From contig JAAFGT010000049.1 in the NCBI GenBank assembly GCA_010365215.1, forward strand, positions 1-32,448: 32,448 nt of DNA, written 5' to 3'. This stretch comes from Acidipila sp. GTDB taxonomy: Bacteria > Acidobacteriota > Terriglobia > Acidiferrales > UBA7541. This document shows positions 25,427-32,448 of the stretch, in pieces. Position numbers and translations under genes: made by a program. Below the pieces are notes generated by a model that was not told where the DNA came from, did no database searches, and was given only the letters and a program-made list of their open reading frames with translations. Positions within the stretch are counted from its first letter, which is position 1. The number at the start of each line of letters is the position of its first letter.

Positions 25427-26242
25427 CTACATCAACCGCGTGCGCAGCTCCCGCGCATATTTGTCGAGACTCGAGAGGGGCACCAGCTTGATGCTCTGCG
25501 ACTCGAGCAGTGCGGCCACGAAGGCGTGCCGCCGGTTGGCCGGCTGCGGCGGAACTTCCGTCACCGCCGCAAACTCCGCATGCGAATTTTTCTCTCGAAT
25601 CTGCTCCGCCGTATAGGCCAGCACCTTGGCTTGTGAAGTGTCCCGGCTCAGCGCCAAGGCATGCAGGTATCCCAGCGTTCCGTTTTTGCGGTAAGCGAAG
25701 TCGAGGCGGAAGGGATCTCCCGGGGTGGTGTACTGGTCCACGCGCACTCCGCGCTCCATCTGGCCCCCCATGCCGGTCCGCCGGAGGATATCGGCAGCGC
25801 GCATGCGGATCGTTCCCCGCGAATATTCCCGCTCGCCTCCCGCCGCGAGCGAATACTGCGGAGGCTCGACGTGGTCGCGGTACAGCCGGTCGATTTCCAT
25901 ATCCGCCTCGCGCGTCAACACCGCCTTCTGCGGGCTCAACTGCAGAACGTTGGAGAGCGTCTCTTCCAGCTTCCCGAGAAATTGGCCCGCGCCGCCCTCC
26001 GCGGCCGCCGCCTGCGCTTCCAGGTCGCTTTGCAGCGCGCGCAGCAGCGGGATATCCGCCAGGGGATGCAATCGTTGGATGCGGCGCTTCAGTTGCGCCT
26101 CGTCTTCCAGCAGGCGAACGCGCAGCCGGCCGCTGTCTGGATGGTAGAGCAGCACGCCGATATTCGCCCACTCGTCGCGCACCAGATTCGGCGTGTAGCG
26201 CAGGATGCGGTAAGTGCAAGTCTGCAGACTGTCAGCGCACAT
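25427..26242 (-). CDS. DUF3037 family protein
   Basis: A 271-residue protein beginning TCTYRILRYTPNLVRDEWANIGVLLYHPDSG, the signature of DUF3037 proteins. These have no established activity. The middle (about 60-130) is charged and helical; the C-terminal half has mixed strands. The start ATG has GAGGAA about eight bases upstream. It begins 56 bases after the stop of the HipA-like gene and is transcribed in the same direction. DUF3037 and HipA-like kinase genes are, as I recall, often adjacent, which suggests they act together. It is convergent with pdhC, with only five bases between the stops. Confidence 0.85.
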   Translation of the reverse strand: MCADSLQTCTYRILRYTPNLVRDEWANIGVLLYHPDSGRLRVRLLEDEAQLKRRIQRLHPLADIPLLRALQSDLEAQAAAAEGGAGQFLGKLEETLSNVLQLSPQKAVLTREADMEIDRLYRDHVEPPQYSLAAGGEREYSRGTIRMRAADILRRTGMGGQMERGVRVDQYTTPGDPFRLDFAYRKNGTLGYLHALALSRDTSQAKVLAYTAEQIREKNSHAEFAAVTEVPPQPANRRHAFVAALLESQSIKLVPLSSLDKYARELRTRLM

Positions 26243-26298
26243 TGTTCATTTCCTCGAGTCGCACCAGGTTCTCGTCCCCGAATCGTGCTGTGGTGTTG

Positions 26299-27086
26299 CT
26301 AGTTCCAGTTGCGGAACGGTTGCCGGTAAGATTTTTTCGCATCCAGAATAAGTTCCGGCAGCCTCTCGGGCCGGCGCCGCAACCGGTCCAGCAGATCATA
26401 GAGCGCTACCGTGTCGCCCTGATACCAGTCCGGCGGGATTTCCGAAGAAAGCTTGTCGAGCTCCTGGGGCTGTGCCAGCCGCGCGATGCGCTCGAACCAC
26501 GGTTCGAAAGCCTCCATGCCTTTCACGCCGTCGTAGACGCGCACGCGGGTGTAGATTCCCCGCAACGGTGCGTCGGGAAAAGTCCACGCGCCGGCGTTGA
26601 AGCAAAATCCCTGATCGATCATCCACGCGCGATACCGCGTCTCGCCGGGGTCCACGAAAAATACCGCCTGGCGGCCGTTTGTATTGCAGACCCATTTATC
26701 GAAAGCCAAAATGCCGGCGAAGTCGTGAAGATTTTCCACTTCGGCGAGCCGCTCCTCCGGCAGAAAGTCGTACACCGCCAGCCGCGCCGGATCGCCCGGA
26801 TAACGCGAACCGAATTGAAACCCGGCCACGCAAGGATTTCGCGCTACGCCCACCTGCATCACCAATTCCGTGGTGTTTTCGATCAGCTCCTTGCGCACCT
26901 CGATTACCGCCGAGGGCGCCGTCGGCAGACCCAGGCGGGGGTACCGAGCAATTCATTTACCAGTACCCGGCGGTGTTGCGGATTGTTTTGGAATTTCACC
27001 ACGTAGTAGCTGCCGTCGTCGCAGCGCATGAGATGCGACTGCGCGCCGCCCCGCATTCGCCGGATATGCTCAAGAGCGAGTGGCAT
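26299..27086 (-). pseudogene. HipA-like kinase gene interrupted by a one-base frameshift
   Basis: The N-terminal piece (27086 down to about 26942) encodes MPLALEHIRRMRGGAQSHLM, then VVKFQNNPQHRRVLVNELLG, with Lys31 as the likely ATP-binding lysine. The frame is lost at a G5 run (26937-26941). After it the frame one base over continues GLPTAPSAVIEVRKELIENTTELV. This holds FDKWVCNTNGR (catalytic loop) and MIDQGFCFNAG (metal-binding Asp), then ends at 26299. Adding one G to the run gives about 262 residues, the normal length of this group of HipA-like kinases. Whether this is a sequencing error, a real mutation or a programmed shift cannot be decided here. It pairs with the downstream DUF3037 gene and is divergent from an XRE regulator. 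Confidence 0.8.
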
Positions 27087-27312
27087 CCTGGCCGTATCGT
27101 ATCCGCCAGCGATTCCCCCGGCAAGCGGTTCATGAAAACCCAGGGCCTTCCTGGGGCTGGAGGAGCGAACGCAATTCCGAAACGGTACGCGGAATTCCCG
27201 CCGCTGTGGTCGAACTCCCAGGAAAGCCGATTTTCGATGAGGGCGCCGTCATGACTGCGGGCTATAGTTTCGGCCGCCAAGAGGCGATTTGCTTGCCTTT
27301 CTTAACTGCGCG

Positions 27313-27327
27313 ATATATGTTGCGCGA
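27313..27327. promoter_or_regulatory. Candidate operator in the XRE/HipA divergent region
   Basis: TGCGCGA is repeated 14 bases apart (start to start, 27307 and 27321) around an AT-rich GATATATG that could be a -10. It sits directly before the XRE start. The whole divergent gap (27087-27327) holds no ORF I believe in. This is a weak, unconfirmed site. Confidence 0.3.
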
Positions 27328-28047
27328 ATGAGTTTCGTGGGGCTGCAGGACCAACTGCGCAGGGAGTTGCTTCGCCGCATCGCGGCCGGCGAGTTGACCG
27401 GGATGGAGCTGGCGCGGCGCACCGGCTTCACCCAGGCGCACATTTCCAACTTTCTCAATCGCAAGCGCGGCCTTAAACTCTCCGCGCTGGACCGCATGCT
27501 GAAAGCCGTCGGCCTCACGGTTTATGATCTGCTCAACCCCCATGAGCTGGTGCGCTTCGCCGCAGTGCCCCCTGGAGTGGATCAGGACTATGCCGACGTC
27601 CCCGTGGTGAGTGCCGCGACCGCCGCATCGAGTGCGGTGATACTCAACGGGGAGGCTGATGAGCTGGTGAAATTTCCGCGAAGCTTTCTCAGCCGCCTGC
27701 GCACGGATCTATCCTTGCCGGCGCGGAAATCGTGGACACGCTTCCTGGTGATTCGCGTCGAACTACGCGACGCAGCCGCCATGTGGCCGCGCCTCGGGCC
27801 GGGCTCCCTGATTCTTGTCGACCGGCACTACAACAGCTTGAAGCCTTACCGCAAGAATGACCGCAACCTCTATGCCGTACGCCGCCGGGAAAGCGTGGTG
27901 GTGCGCTACGCCGAGGCGGCGGATGGTCATTTGATTTTGCGGAGTCACAGTCCGGAAGGCAGCGTGGATGTTTTGGCACTGGACTCGAGCCAGCCGGCAG
28001 GAGACTTACTTATCGGGCGCGTGGCCCACGTAGGCGTGGAAACGTAA
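27328..28047 (+). CDS. XRE-family regulator with degenerate LexA/S24-like domain
   Basis: A 239-residue regulator. The helix-turn-helix is at about 23-70 (GMELARRTGFTQAHISNFLNRKRGLKLSALDRML). A C-terminal domain at about 137-235 has the S24 peptidase layout (FLVIRVELRDAAAMWPRLGPGSLILVDRHY). In autocleaving LexA/CI proteins a Ser precedes the conserved Met; here it is Ala151. The later Lys position reads VVVRYAE, with Arg. So self-cleavage is not expected, and the domain probably only dimerises or senses. ATG 27328 is likely, with a TGCGCGA repeat immediately before it. It is divergent from the HipA-like/DUF3037 pair, which it may control. Confidence 0.85.
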   Translation: MSFVGLQDQLRRELLRRIAAGELTGMELARRTGFTQAHISNFLNRKRGLKLSALDRMLKAVGLTVYDLLNPHELVRFAAVPPGVDQDYADVPVVSAATAASSAVILNGEADELVKFPRSFLSRLRTDLSLPARKSWTRFLVIRVELRDAAAMWPRLGPGSLILVDRHYNSLKPYRKNDRNLYAVRRRESVVVRYAEAADGHLILRSHSPEGSVDVLALDSSQPAGDLLIGRVAHVGVET

Positions 28048-28099
28048 CAGAACCGGCCGCAGTTTTTCAGGCCATCACGATGCGACCGATCTATGAAAA

Positions 28100-28128
28100 A
28101 CGGCCCGGGAGTGGCGCTCCCGGGCCGT
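28100..28128. terminator. Bidirectional intrinsic terminator
   Basis: Perfect 12-bp stem ACGGCCCGGGAG/CTCCCGGGCCGT with loop TGGCG (28112-28116). It is flanked by an A-run (28096-28100) and a T-run (28131-28135). It separates the plus-strand XRE gene from the minus-strand Lys-rich gene, both of which point into it. Confidence 0.92.
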
Positions 28129-28158
28129 AGTTTTTCGAGGCGTAACTGAGCGAACTCG

Positions 28159-28476
28159 CTAGCGTTTTTTGCCGCGCGCTTTTGTCTTCCGGGCTTTTTT
28201 CCTTGCCGGCTTCTTGCTCTTTTTCGATTTCCTCGCCCCGGCTTTCTTGCGTGCTGCCGGTTTGGCCTTGGCTTTTTTCTTCTTGGCCTTCTTCTTCGGA
28301 GCGGGCCGGGCGGTAACGCGCGCGGCACGAGGCGGCGGGACCGCCTTGGAATCCGGCTCATCCCCAATCATGATGTCTTCTTCCTCGTCGTCGGTCACCT
28401 CGGTTCCCTCGCCGGCGGGCTCTTCTTCCTCGAACGGAAACTCTTTGGTCTCTTCGTCGCCGTGTTCCGGTTGCAT
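28159..28476 (-). CDS. Charge-segregated, histone-H1-like protein
   Basis: A 105-residue protein with opposite charge at its two ends. The first 45 residues are strongly acidic (EETKEFPFEEEEPAGEGTEVTDDEEED). The last 60 are Lys/Arg/Ala/Pro-rich with KKAKKKKAKAKPAARKKAG-like repeats, as in bacterial histone-H1-like proteins. The ATG at 28476 has GGGGAGG five bases upstream; an extension of 28 codons further up lacks this and is not conserved in character. A nucleoid- or RNA-binding role is inferred from composition. The tail is low-complexity, so alignment will say little about homology. It ends at the bidirectional terminator. Confidence 0.7.
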   Translation of the reverse strand: MQPEHGDEETKEFPFEEEEPAGEGTEVTDDEEEDIMIGDEPDSKAVPPPRAARVTARPAPKKKAKKKKAKAKPAARKKAGARKSKKSKKPARKKARKTKARGKKR

Positions 28477-28608
28477 CTGGACCTCCCCATGAGTGGCGCG
28501 CCCGTACGGTGGTTGCCCGCGGGCTGATATCACATAGCCGTAGAGTCCGCAGTTTGTCAAGGCGAAGGAAGAAAAAAAGGCAACCTGCCCTGGTTCCTCG
28601 CGAGGTCC

Positions 28609-30555
28609 TTAGCAGGCCGCTTTCAGAGTGGAGGTGGGGCAGCCCATCACTGGCATGGCCAGCCGGTCCCCGATGCGCAACGGGCGGGATTCCAGAAAGG
28701 GGTTTGTGGTGCGCAGGGCGTCTACGGACGTGTTCTGAGTTTGGGCGATCGACCACAGCGTCTCGCCGGGCCGGACGGAATGGAAGCGAGAATCTTCGCG
28801 TGCGTCGAGTCTTGTGGGGTTTTCGTCGTTCACTAATACGCTTACTTTCATGGACTTGTGCCGCTTGCCGGTTTCGGCACGCTGCGGACGGCCGCCCGGG
28901 TAAACTTTCAGTGTGCGGCCCCGCAACACGCTCGCGGTTTTCAGGGCATTCCACTGCCTGAGGTCCGCGGGGGCCACGTTAAATTGTCCGGCGATGCTCG
29001 CCAAGGTGTCTCCCCGCCGCACGCGGTAACGCACCAATTTACCCAACCCCGCAGGTGCGGGATTGCCGGCCGGAATAACCAGCTTGCTGCCTTGCAGGAG
29101 CTGGTCGCCAACGGTAAGTCCATTGGCTTCGGCAATGACGCGCGGCGTCACCCGAAACATGCGGGCGATCCCGGCCAGGGTCTCGCCTTCTTCTACACGA
29201 TGCCTGCGCCAGGACACCCATTTTTGCGGGGGGATCGCGGCGATCTCCGCGAAGAAGCGGTCCGCGGAACCCTCCGGAAGCTGCAGCTCAAACTCAGGGT
29301 CGGCGGGGGTGACCAAGCGCAGGAGCTGGGGGTTCAGCGTTTTCAGGGAGTCCACGCTGGAATCGATGGTCTCGGCCACCAGGCGCAGGTCGATGGGGTA
29401 GCCCGGCTTGATGCGGTCGGTGCGAATGGCCGGTTCGGGTTCGACGTTCACTCCGTAACGCGCGGGATCTTTGGCGATCAGCGTCAGCGCAAGAATGATG
29501 GGCACGTAGTTGCGCGTCTGTTTGGGCAGCACGTTGCGCTTGTGCAGCTCCCAGAAATCGGCGTAACCAGTGCGCGCGATGGCGTGCGCCACGCTGCCCG
29601 CGCCGGAGTTGTAAGCAGCCAGCACCAGATACCAGTCGCCGAAAGTGTGATACAGATCGCGCAGGTAACGCGCTGCCGCGCGTGTGGACTTCTCCGGGTC
29701 TTGCCGCTCGTCCACCCACCAGGTGCGTTGCAGGCCGTAGTCCCGGGCGCAATAGCTCATAAACTGCCAGACGCCCAAGGCTCGGGCGCGCGAGAGGGCC
29801 AACGGCTTAAAGGCGCTCTCCGCCTGCGCGACGTAGATCAGGTCCTGGGGAATTCCTTCTTCGTGGAATATGCGATTGATCATTTCGCGATAACGGCCGG
29901 CGCGCCGCAGCCCGTTCTCCACAATGGCGCGGCCGCGCTGCGTCTGGAAAAAATTGAGGTAACTGAGGACTTCGTCGTTCACGGTGAGTGGCAGATCGTG
30001 AGGAAGGGCGCGGGGCAGTCCAGCCAACTCCTTCGCTACGGTGTCCTTGAGTCGTGTATCGACGGGAAAGGTGAGATCGGCAATCTCGTCGATAGGCGCC
30101 GGCTCGGCCGGCTGCTTCTGTAGAGCTTCGCCCTCGCGGGAGGCTTCCAATTCCCGGGAATGCACGGTGTCGACCAGGCGGTCGAAAAGCGCTTCCAGCC
30201 GCGGATTGGAGCGAATGTCGTAACCGGAGAGCAGCATCCAGTCGAGGGCGCGGTCGAAATGGCGCCGAGCGCTTTCGAAATGCCCCTTCTGATATTCCAG
30301 CTCGCCCGCGGCGAAGGCCGCCTGCACGCGCTCGATCAGAACGTCGGTGGCGGGACGTACATTGAGCAGGGAAGCTGACTCCGTGCGGACCTGGATGGGG
30401 AGCTGAGCCGGGGGAGCTTCGGGAGGCAGCATTTCCACCGGCGGCCGCGCACGCGCCTGGCGCCTGGCGGAGTCGTCGCAACCCGCGGCAAACAGGCCCG
30501 CCAGGGTGGCGGCCAGAACTAGAACGACCCGTGCTGTTTGCCTCTGGGCTTTCAT
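28609..30555 (-). CDS. MltD-like lytic transglycosylase lipoprotein with three LysM domains
   Basis: Membrane-bound murein transglycosylase that cuts between MurNAc and GlcNAc. The lipobox LFAAGC puts the lipid on Cys26. A helical region (about 70-140) comes next. The SLT domain (about 230-345) has the catalytic Glu246 in AQAESAFKPLALSRARALGVWQF and later AAYNSGAGSV. Three LysM repeats (about 452-495, 508-552, 591-635; VEEGETLAGIA, VRRGDTLASIA, VRPGETLWSIA) bind peptidoglycan. The start ATG is at 30555; the frame opens five codons earlier at a TTG. At 648 residues it is longer than E. coli MltD (452) because of the added helical and LysM parts. It has no obvious operon partner. Confidence 0.93.
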   Translation of the reverse strand: MKAQRQTARVVLVLAATLAGLFAAGCDDSARRQARARPPVEMLPPEAPPAQLPIQVRTESASLLNVRPATDVLIERVQAAFAAGELEYQKGHFESARRHFDRALDWMLLSGYDIRSNPRLEALFDRLVDTVHSRELEASREGEALQKQPAEPAPIDEIADLTFPVDTRLKDTVAKELAGLPRALPHDLPLTVNDEVLSYLNFFQTQRGRAIVENGLRRAGRYREMINRIFHEEGIPQDLIYVAQAESAFKPLALSRARALGVWQFMSYCARDYGLQRTWWVDERQDPEKSTRAAARYLRDLYHTFGDWYLVLAAYNSGAGSVAHAIARTGYADFWELHKRNVLPKQTRNYVPIILALTLIAKDPARYGVNVEPEPAIRTDRIKPGYPIDLRLVAETIDSSVDSLKTLNPQLLRLVTPADPEFELQLPEGSADRFFAEIAAIPPQKWVSWRRHRVEEGETLAGIARMFRVTPRVIAEANGLTVGDQLLQGSKLVIPAGNPAPAGLGKLVRYRVRRGDTLASIAGQFNVAPADLRQWNALKTASVLRGRTLKVYPGGRPQRAETGKRHKSMKVSVLVNDENPTRLDAREDSRFHSVRPGETLWSIAQTQNTSVDALRTTNPFLESRPLRIGDRLAMPVMGCPTSTLKAAC

Positions 30556-30842
30556 TGAAAATCGCCACAACTACGGCAACATCGCCAACGGTATTAAAAC
30601 CGTACCGAGCGCTGCGTCGGCAAGTCCGCCGCCCGTCACCGGCCCGTGGTTCGCCTTGGCCGCAATGGCCATCGAAACCGTGTTGCGCAGGACAGTGAAT
30701 TGGGAGGTGTGACTTGTGCCGATTCTAGCGGGATGCCAGCCACGGGTCAACGCCGCCTGAGGAAAAAAATGTCCGGGGGGATAACTGGCCAATAGTACAG
30801 GGACCCGGGGGCAAAGGAACTCTGTGCGAGAAGAACCAATCT
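30556..30842. other. Gap between lytic transglycosylase and PLP enzyme, no gene seen
   Basis: This 287-base stretch has no ORF with coding character, no clear terminator for the PLP enzyme gene that ends at 30843, and only weak promoter-like sequence for the transglycosylase gene. I report it as apparently featureless. Confidence 0.6.
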
Positions 30843-32033
30843 TCAGTCCAGGGCCTGTTTCAAGTCGGCAATCAGGTCGGCGGTGTCTTCGAGGCCTACG
30901 GAGACGCGGATGGTGCCGGGGCTTACGCCGGAGGCGGCCAGTTCTTTGGCGCTCATATTGTAATGGGACGTGTAGATGGGCAGGACGACCAGGGATTCTA
31001 CGCCGCCGAGGCTGGCGGCGAGGAGGAAGAGACGCGCGCGATCGCAGACGCGGCGCGCCGCGGCCACGCCGCCCTTCATGTCGAAGGCCAGCATGGCGCC
31101 GAAACCGCTCATCTGTTGTTTGGCCAGGCGGTGATCGGGATGTGAGGGCAGGCCGGGGTAGTGCACGCGCTCGACGCGCGGATGGCGCGCCAGGAATTTG
31201 GCTACGGCCATGGCGTTCTCGCACTGGCGCTCGACGCGGATGCCCAGGGTCTTGATGCCGCGGTCGAGCAGGAAAGCCGCTTCGGGATCCATGGAGCCGC
31301 CGAGGGAGATGACCATCTCGCGGATGGCGGCGACTCTTTTGCTGCTGCCTACGGCCGCGCCGGCGATGACGTCGCTGTGACCGGCGAGATATTTTGTGGC
31401 GCTGTGCACGACGATGTCCATGCCCAGGTCGAGCGGGCGCTGAAGAACGGGCGAGGCGAAAGTTCCGTCGATGATGGAGACGAGCTTGTGGCGGCGCGCG
31501 ATGGCCGCGGCTTTGCGCACGTCGACCAGGCGCAGCGTGGGGTTGGTGGGCGACTCAATGTAAAAAGCGCGCGTGCGCGGTGATACCAATTCTTCCGCGC
31601 CCGCCAAGGTGTTATCGACGTGATGCACTTTGATTCCGCAGCGCGGGAGAATGTCGCGCATCAGGCGGTACGAACCGCCGTAAAGCTGCGTGGTGGCGAT
31701 GACTTCGTCGCCGGCTTGCAGCACGGACAGTAGCGTGCTGGAAATGGCGGCCATGCCGGATGCGGTGACCACCGCGGCTTCGCCGCCCTCGAGCTGCGCG
31801 AGTTTTTCCTCCACCGCAGCGAGAGTGGGATTTCCGTAGCGCGTATAGATGTAGGCGGAGCTTTTCCCTTCGGCCCACAGCTTCATCTCGCCGGTGCTGG
31901 AAAAAGTGAAATTGGCGGTGCGGTAGATGGATGGCCCCACGCCGGTGGATATGCCGTGTTTTTTATCGGTGCCGTGGATGGAGCGAGTGGATTGCCCGCG
32001 GTTGTCGCTGGGGACTTTCGAAGGAGTTTTCAT
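30843..32033 (-). CDS. PLP-dependent Cys/Met metabolism enzyme (trans-sulfuration family)
   Basis: Member of the cystathionine gamma-synthase / gamma-lyase / methionine gamma-lyase family. The 396-residue protein has YTRYGNPT (63-70), the PLP-phosphate motif VTASGMAAISSTLL, YGGSYRLM (112-125), PTNPTLRLVD and SIIDGTFASPVLQ. The Schiff-base Lys214 is in VVHSATKYLAGHSDV. The conserved STIRVSVG-like end is GTIRVSVGLEDTADLIADL. Which reaction it catalyses cannot be told from these motifs. The start at 32033 gives the family length; an open frame continues 74 codons upstream through a dispersed repeat and is not believed. It has no metabolic neighbours. Confidence 0.92.
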   Translation of the reverse strand: MKTPSKVPSDNRGQSTRSIHGTDKKHGISTGVGPSIYRTANFTFSSTGEMKLWAEGKSSAYIYTRYGNPTLAAVEEKLAQLEGGEAAVVTASGMAAISSTLLSVLQAGDEVIATTQLYGGSYRLMRDILPRCGIKVHHVDNTLAGAEELVSPRTRAFYIESPTNPTLRLVDVRKAAAIARRHKLVSIIDGTFASPVLQRPLDLGMDIVVHSATKYLAGHSDVIAGAAVGSSKRVAAIREMVISLGGSMDPEAAFLLDRGIKTLGIRVERQCENAMAVAKFLARHPRVERVHYPGLPSHPDHRLAKQQMSGFGAMLAFDMKGGVAAARRVCDRARLFLLAASLGGVESLVVLPIYTSHYNMSAKELAASGVSPGTIRVSVGLEDTADLIADLKQALD

Positions 32034-32111
32034 GGCAGGCGAAGAATACGCCAGTGCGGGGCGGCTGCTAAAGAGCCAAATTGGTGGCCAAGGTGGGGCG
32101 TTGGGGAAGAA

Positions 32112-32140
32112 GAGGGATTCCTCGCTGCGCTCGGAATGAC
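32112..32140. repeat. Dispersed repeat copy (HSERSEES-type)
   Basis: AGGGATTCCTCGCTGCGCTC followed by GGAATGAC, read on the other strand as CATTCCGAGCGCAGCGAGGA. It matches a short element found between genes in many bacteria that translates as HSERSEES. It contains the inverted ends ATTCC and GGAAT. It lies between the PLP enzyme and the EF-G-type gene. Confidence 0.65.
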
Positions 32141-32160
32141 GGCGGTGCGGCGAGGGGATT

Positions 32161-32448
32161 CTAGGCGTCCTCTTCTTCTGGCTCGGCCATGCCGGCACGG
32201 GCTGCCTGGGCATGGTCGATAATTTTCTGAGCCTGCTCGCCGGGAACGAAATCATAATGCGAAAATTCCATGGAATAACTGGCGCGCCCCTGCGTCATGG
32301 AGGTGAGCGTGGTGGCGTAGTTGAGCATTTCGGCCAGCGGCGCCTGTCCCTTAACCACCACGTTGGTGCCGCGCGCTTCACTGCCGCTGATGCGGCCCCG
32401 CCGTGAGCTGAGGTCGCCCATGATGTCTCCCGAATACTGTTCGGGCGC
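32161..32448 (-). CDS. Translation elongation factor G-type protein, C-terminal end only
   Basis: Ribosomal translocase of the EF-G family. Only the last 95 residues are in the window: APEQYSGDIMGDLSSRRGRISG (start of domain V), then GQAPLAEMLNYATTLTSMTQGRASYSMEFSHYDFVP, then a helix, and an acidic tail ending EPEEEDA. Domain V packs near the ribosomal A site. The MLNYATTLTSMTQGRAS segment differs from the usual MFGYATSLRSMTQGRA, so this may be the second, EF-G2-type paralogue rather than the main fusA. I therefore give no symbol. The 5' part lies beyond the end of the window. Confidence 0.85.
   Translation of the reverse strand, partial: APEQYSGDIMGDLSSRRGRISGSEARGTNVVVKGQAPLAEMLNYATTLTSMTQGRASYSMEFSHYDFVPGEQAQKIIDHAQAARAGMAEPEEEDA

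Noticed and set aside
24498-26219. 573-residue open frame on the minus strand through pdhC and the DUF3037 gene
   Set aside because: It covers parts of two well-supported genes in another frame, and its residues are Arg/Gly/Ala-rich without a recognisable domain.
25510-27006. 498-residue plus-strand frame across the HipA-like/DUF3037 locus
   Set aside because: It is antisense to the DUF3037 and kinase genes and is made of low-complexity Arg/Pro/Ala sequence.
28477-28560. 28-codon upstream extension of the Lys-rich protein
   Set aside because: The ATG at 28476 has a strong GGGGAGG site, and the extension shows no shared character with the protein.
32034-32255. N-terminal extension of the PLP enzyme (74 codons)
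   Set aside because: It encodes HSERSEES-type repeat translation and low-complexity sequence. The family length and the motif order start at ATG 32033.

Overview
The window looks like a GC-rich bacterial chromosome, most probably from Acidobacteriota (Terriglobia-like). That placement is inferred from the type of small exported proteins, the lpd-lipB-pdh gene order and the many acidobacterial-style hypothetical proteins; no rRNA or other marker settles it. Almost all of the sequence is coding, no gap between genes exceeds 300 bases, and I see no rRNA, tRNA, CRISPR array, transposase or prophage.

Layout. 1-1.75 kb: the end of an F1Fo ATP synthase operon (atpD partial, atpC), then a small CxxC thioredoxin-fold protein. 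1.8-4.75 kb: nagA, a very basic 56-residue ORF on the other strand, a small exported protein and a membrane-anchored coiled-coil protein; the last two end in strong intrinsic terminators. 5.0-10.35 kb (minus strand): an RlmI-type rRNA methyltransferase, then a protein-quality-control run hsp20, clpB, htpX. A HAIR-like palindrome lies just upstream of the hsp20 promoter, inside the methyltransferase 3' end. 10.4-14.6 kb (plus strand): queA, a metallophosphoesterase, a small membrane-anchored protein, and an uncharacterised 518-residue protein with a PD-(D/E)XK-like motif and an apparently leaderless promoter. 14.6-19.3 kb (minus strand): an HNH nuclease, a ComF-type phosphoribosyltransferase, a DksA/TraR zinc-finger protein, and a translationally coupled pair of exported proteins (bicupin and PIG-L deacetylase).

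19.5-25.4 kb (plus strand) is a compact 2-oxoacid (probably pyruvate) dehydrogenase operon: lpd (E3), lipB (octanoyltransferase that starts lipoylation of E2), pdhA, pdhB (E1) and pdhC (E2). It therefore carries the enzyme complex together with the first step of its cofactor attachment. 25.4-28.05 kb holds the most unusual unit: a DUF3037 protein and a HipA-like kinase on the minus strand, the kinase broken by a one-base frameshift at a G5 run, facing a divergent XRE regulator whose LexA/S24-like domain has lost its catalytic serine. 28.1-30.6 kb: a charge-segregated histone-H1-like protein and an MltD-like lytic transglycosylase lipoprotein with three LysM domains. 30.8-32.4 kb: a Cys/Met-metabolism PLP enzyme, a dispersed-repeat copy, and the 3' end of an EF-G-type gene running off the window.

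The best leads are the HipA-like/DUF3037/XRE locus, the putative HspR-type operator before hsp20-clpB-htpX, and the uncharacterised PD-(D/E)XK protein.
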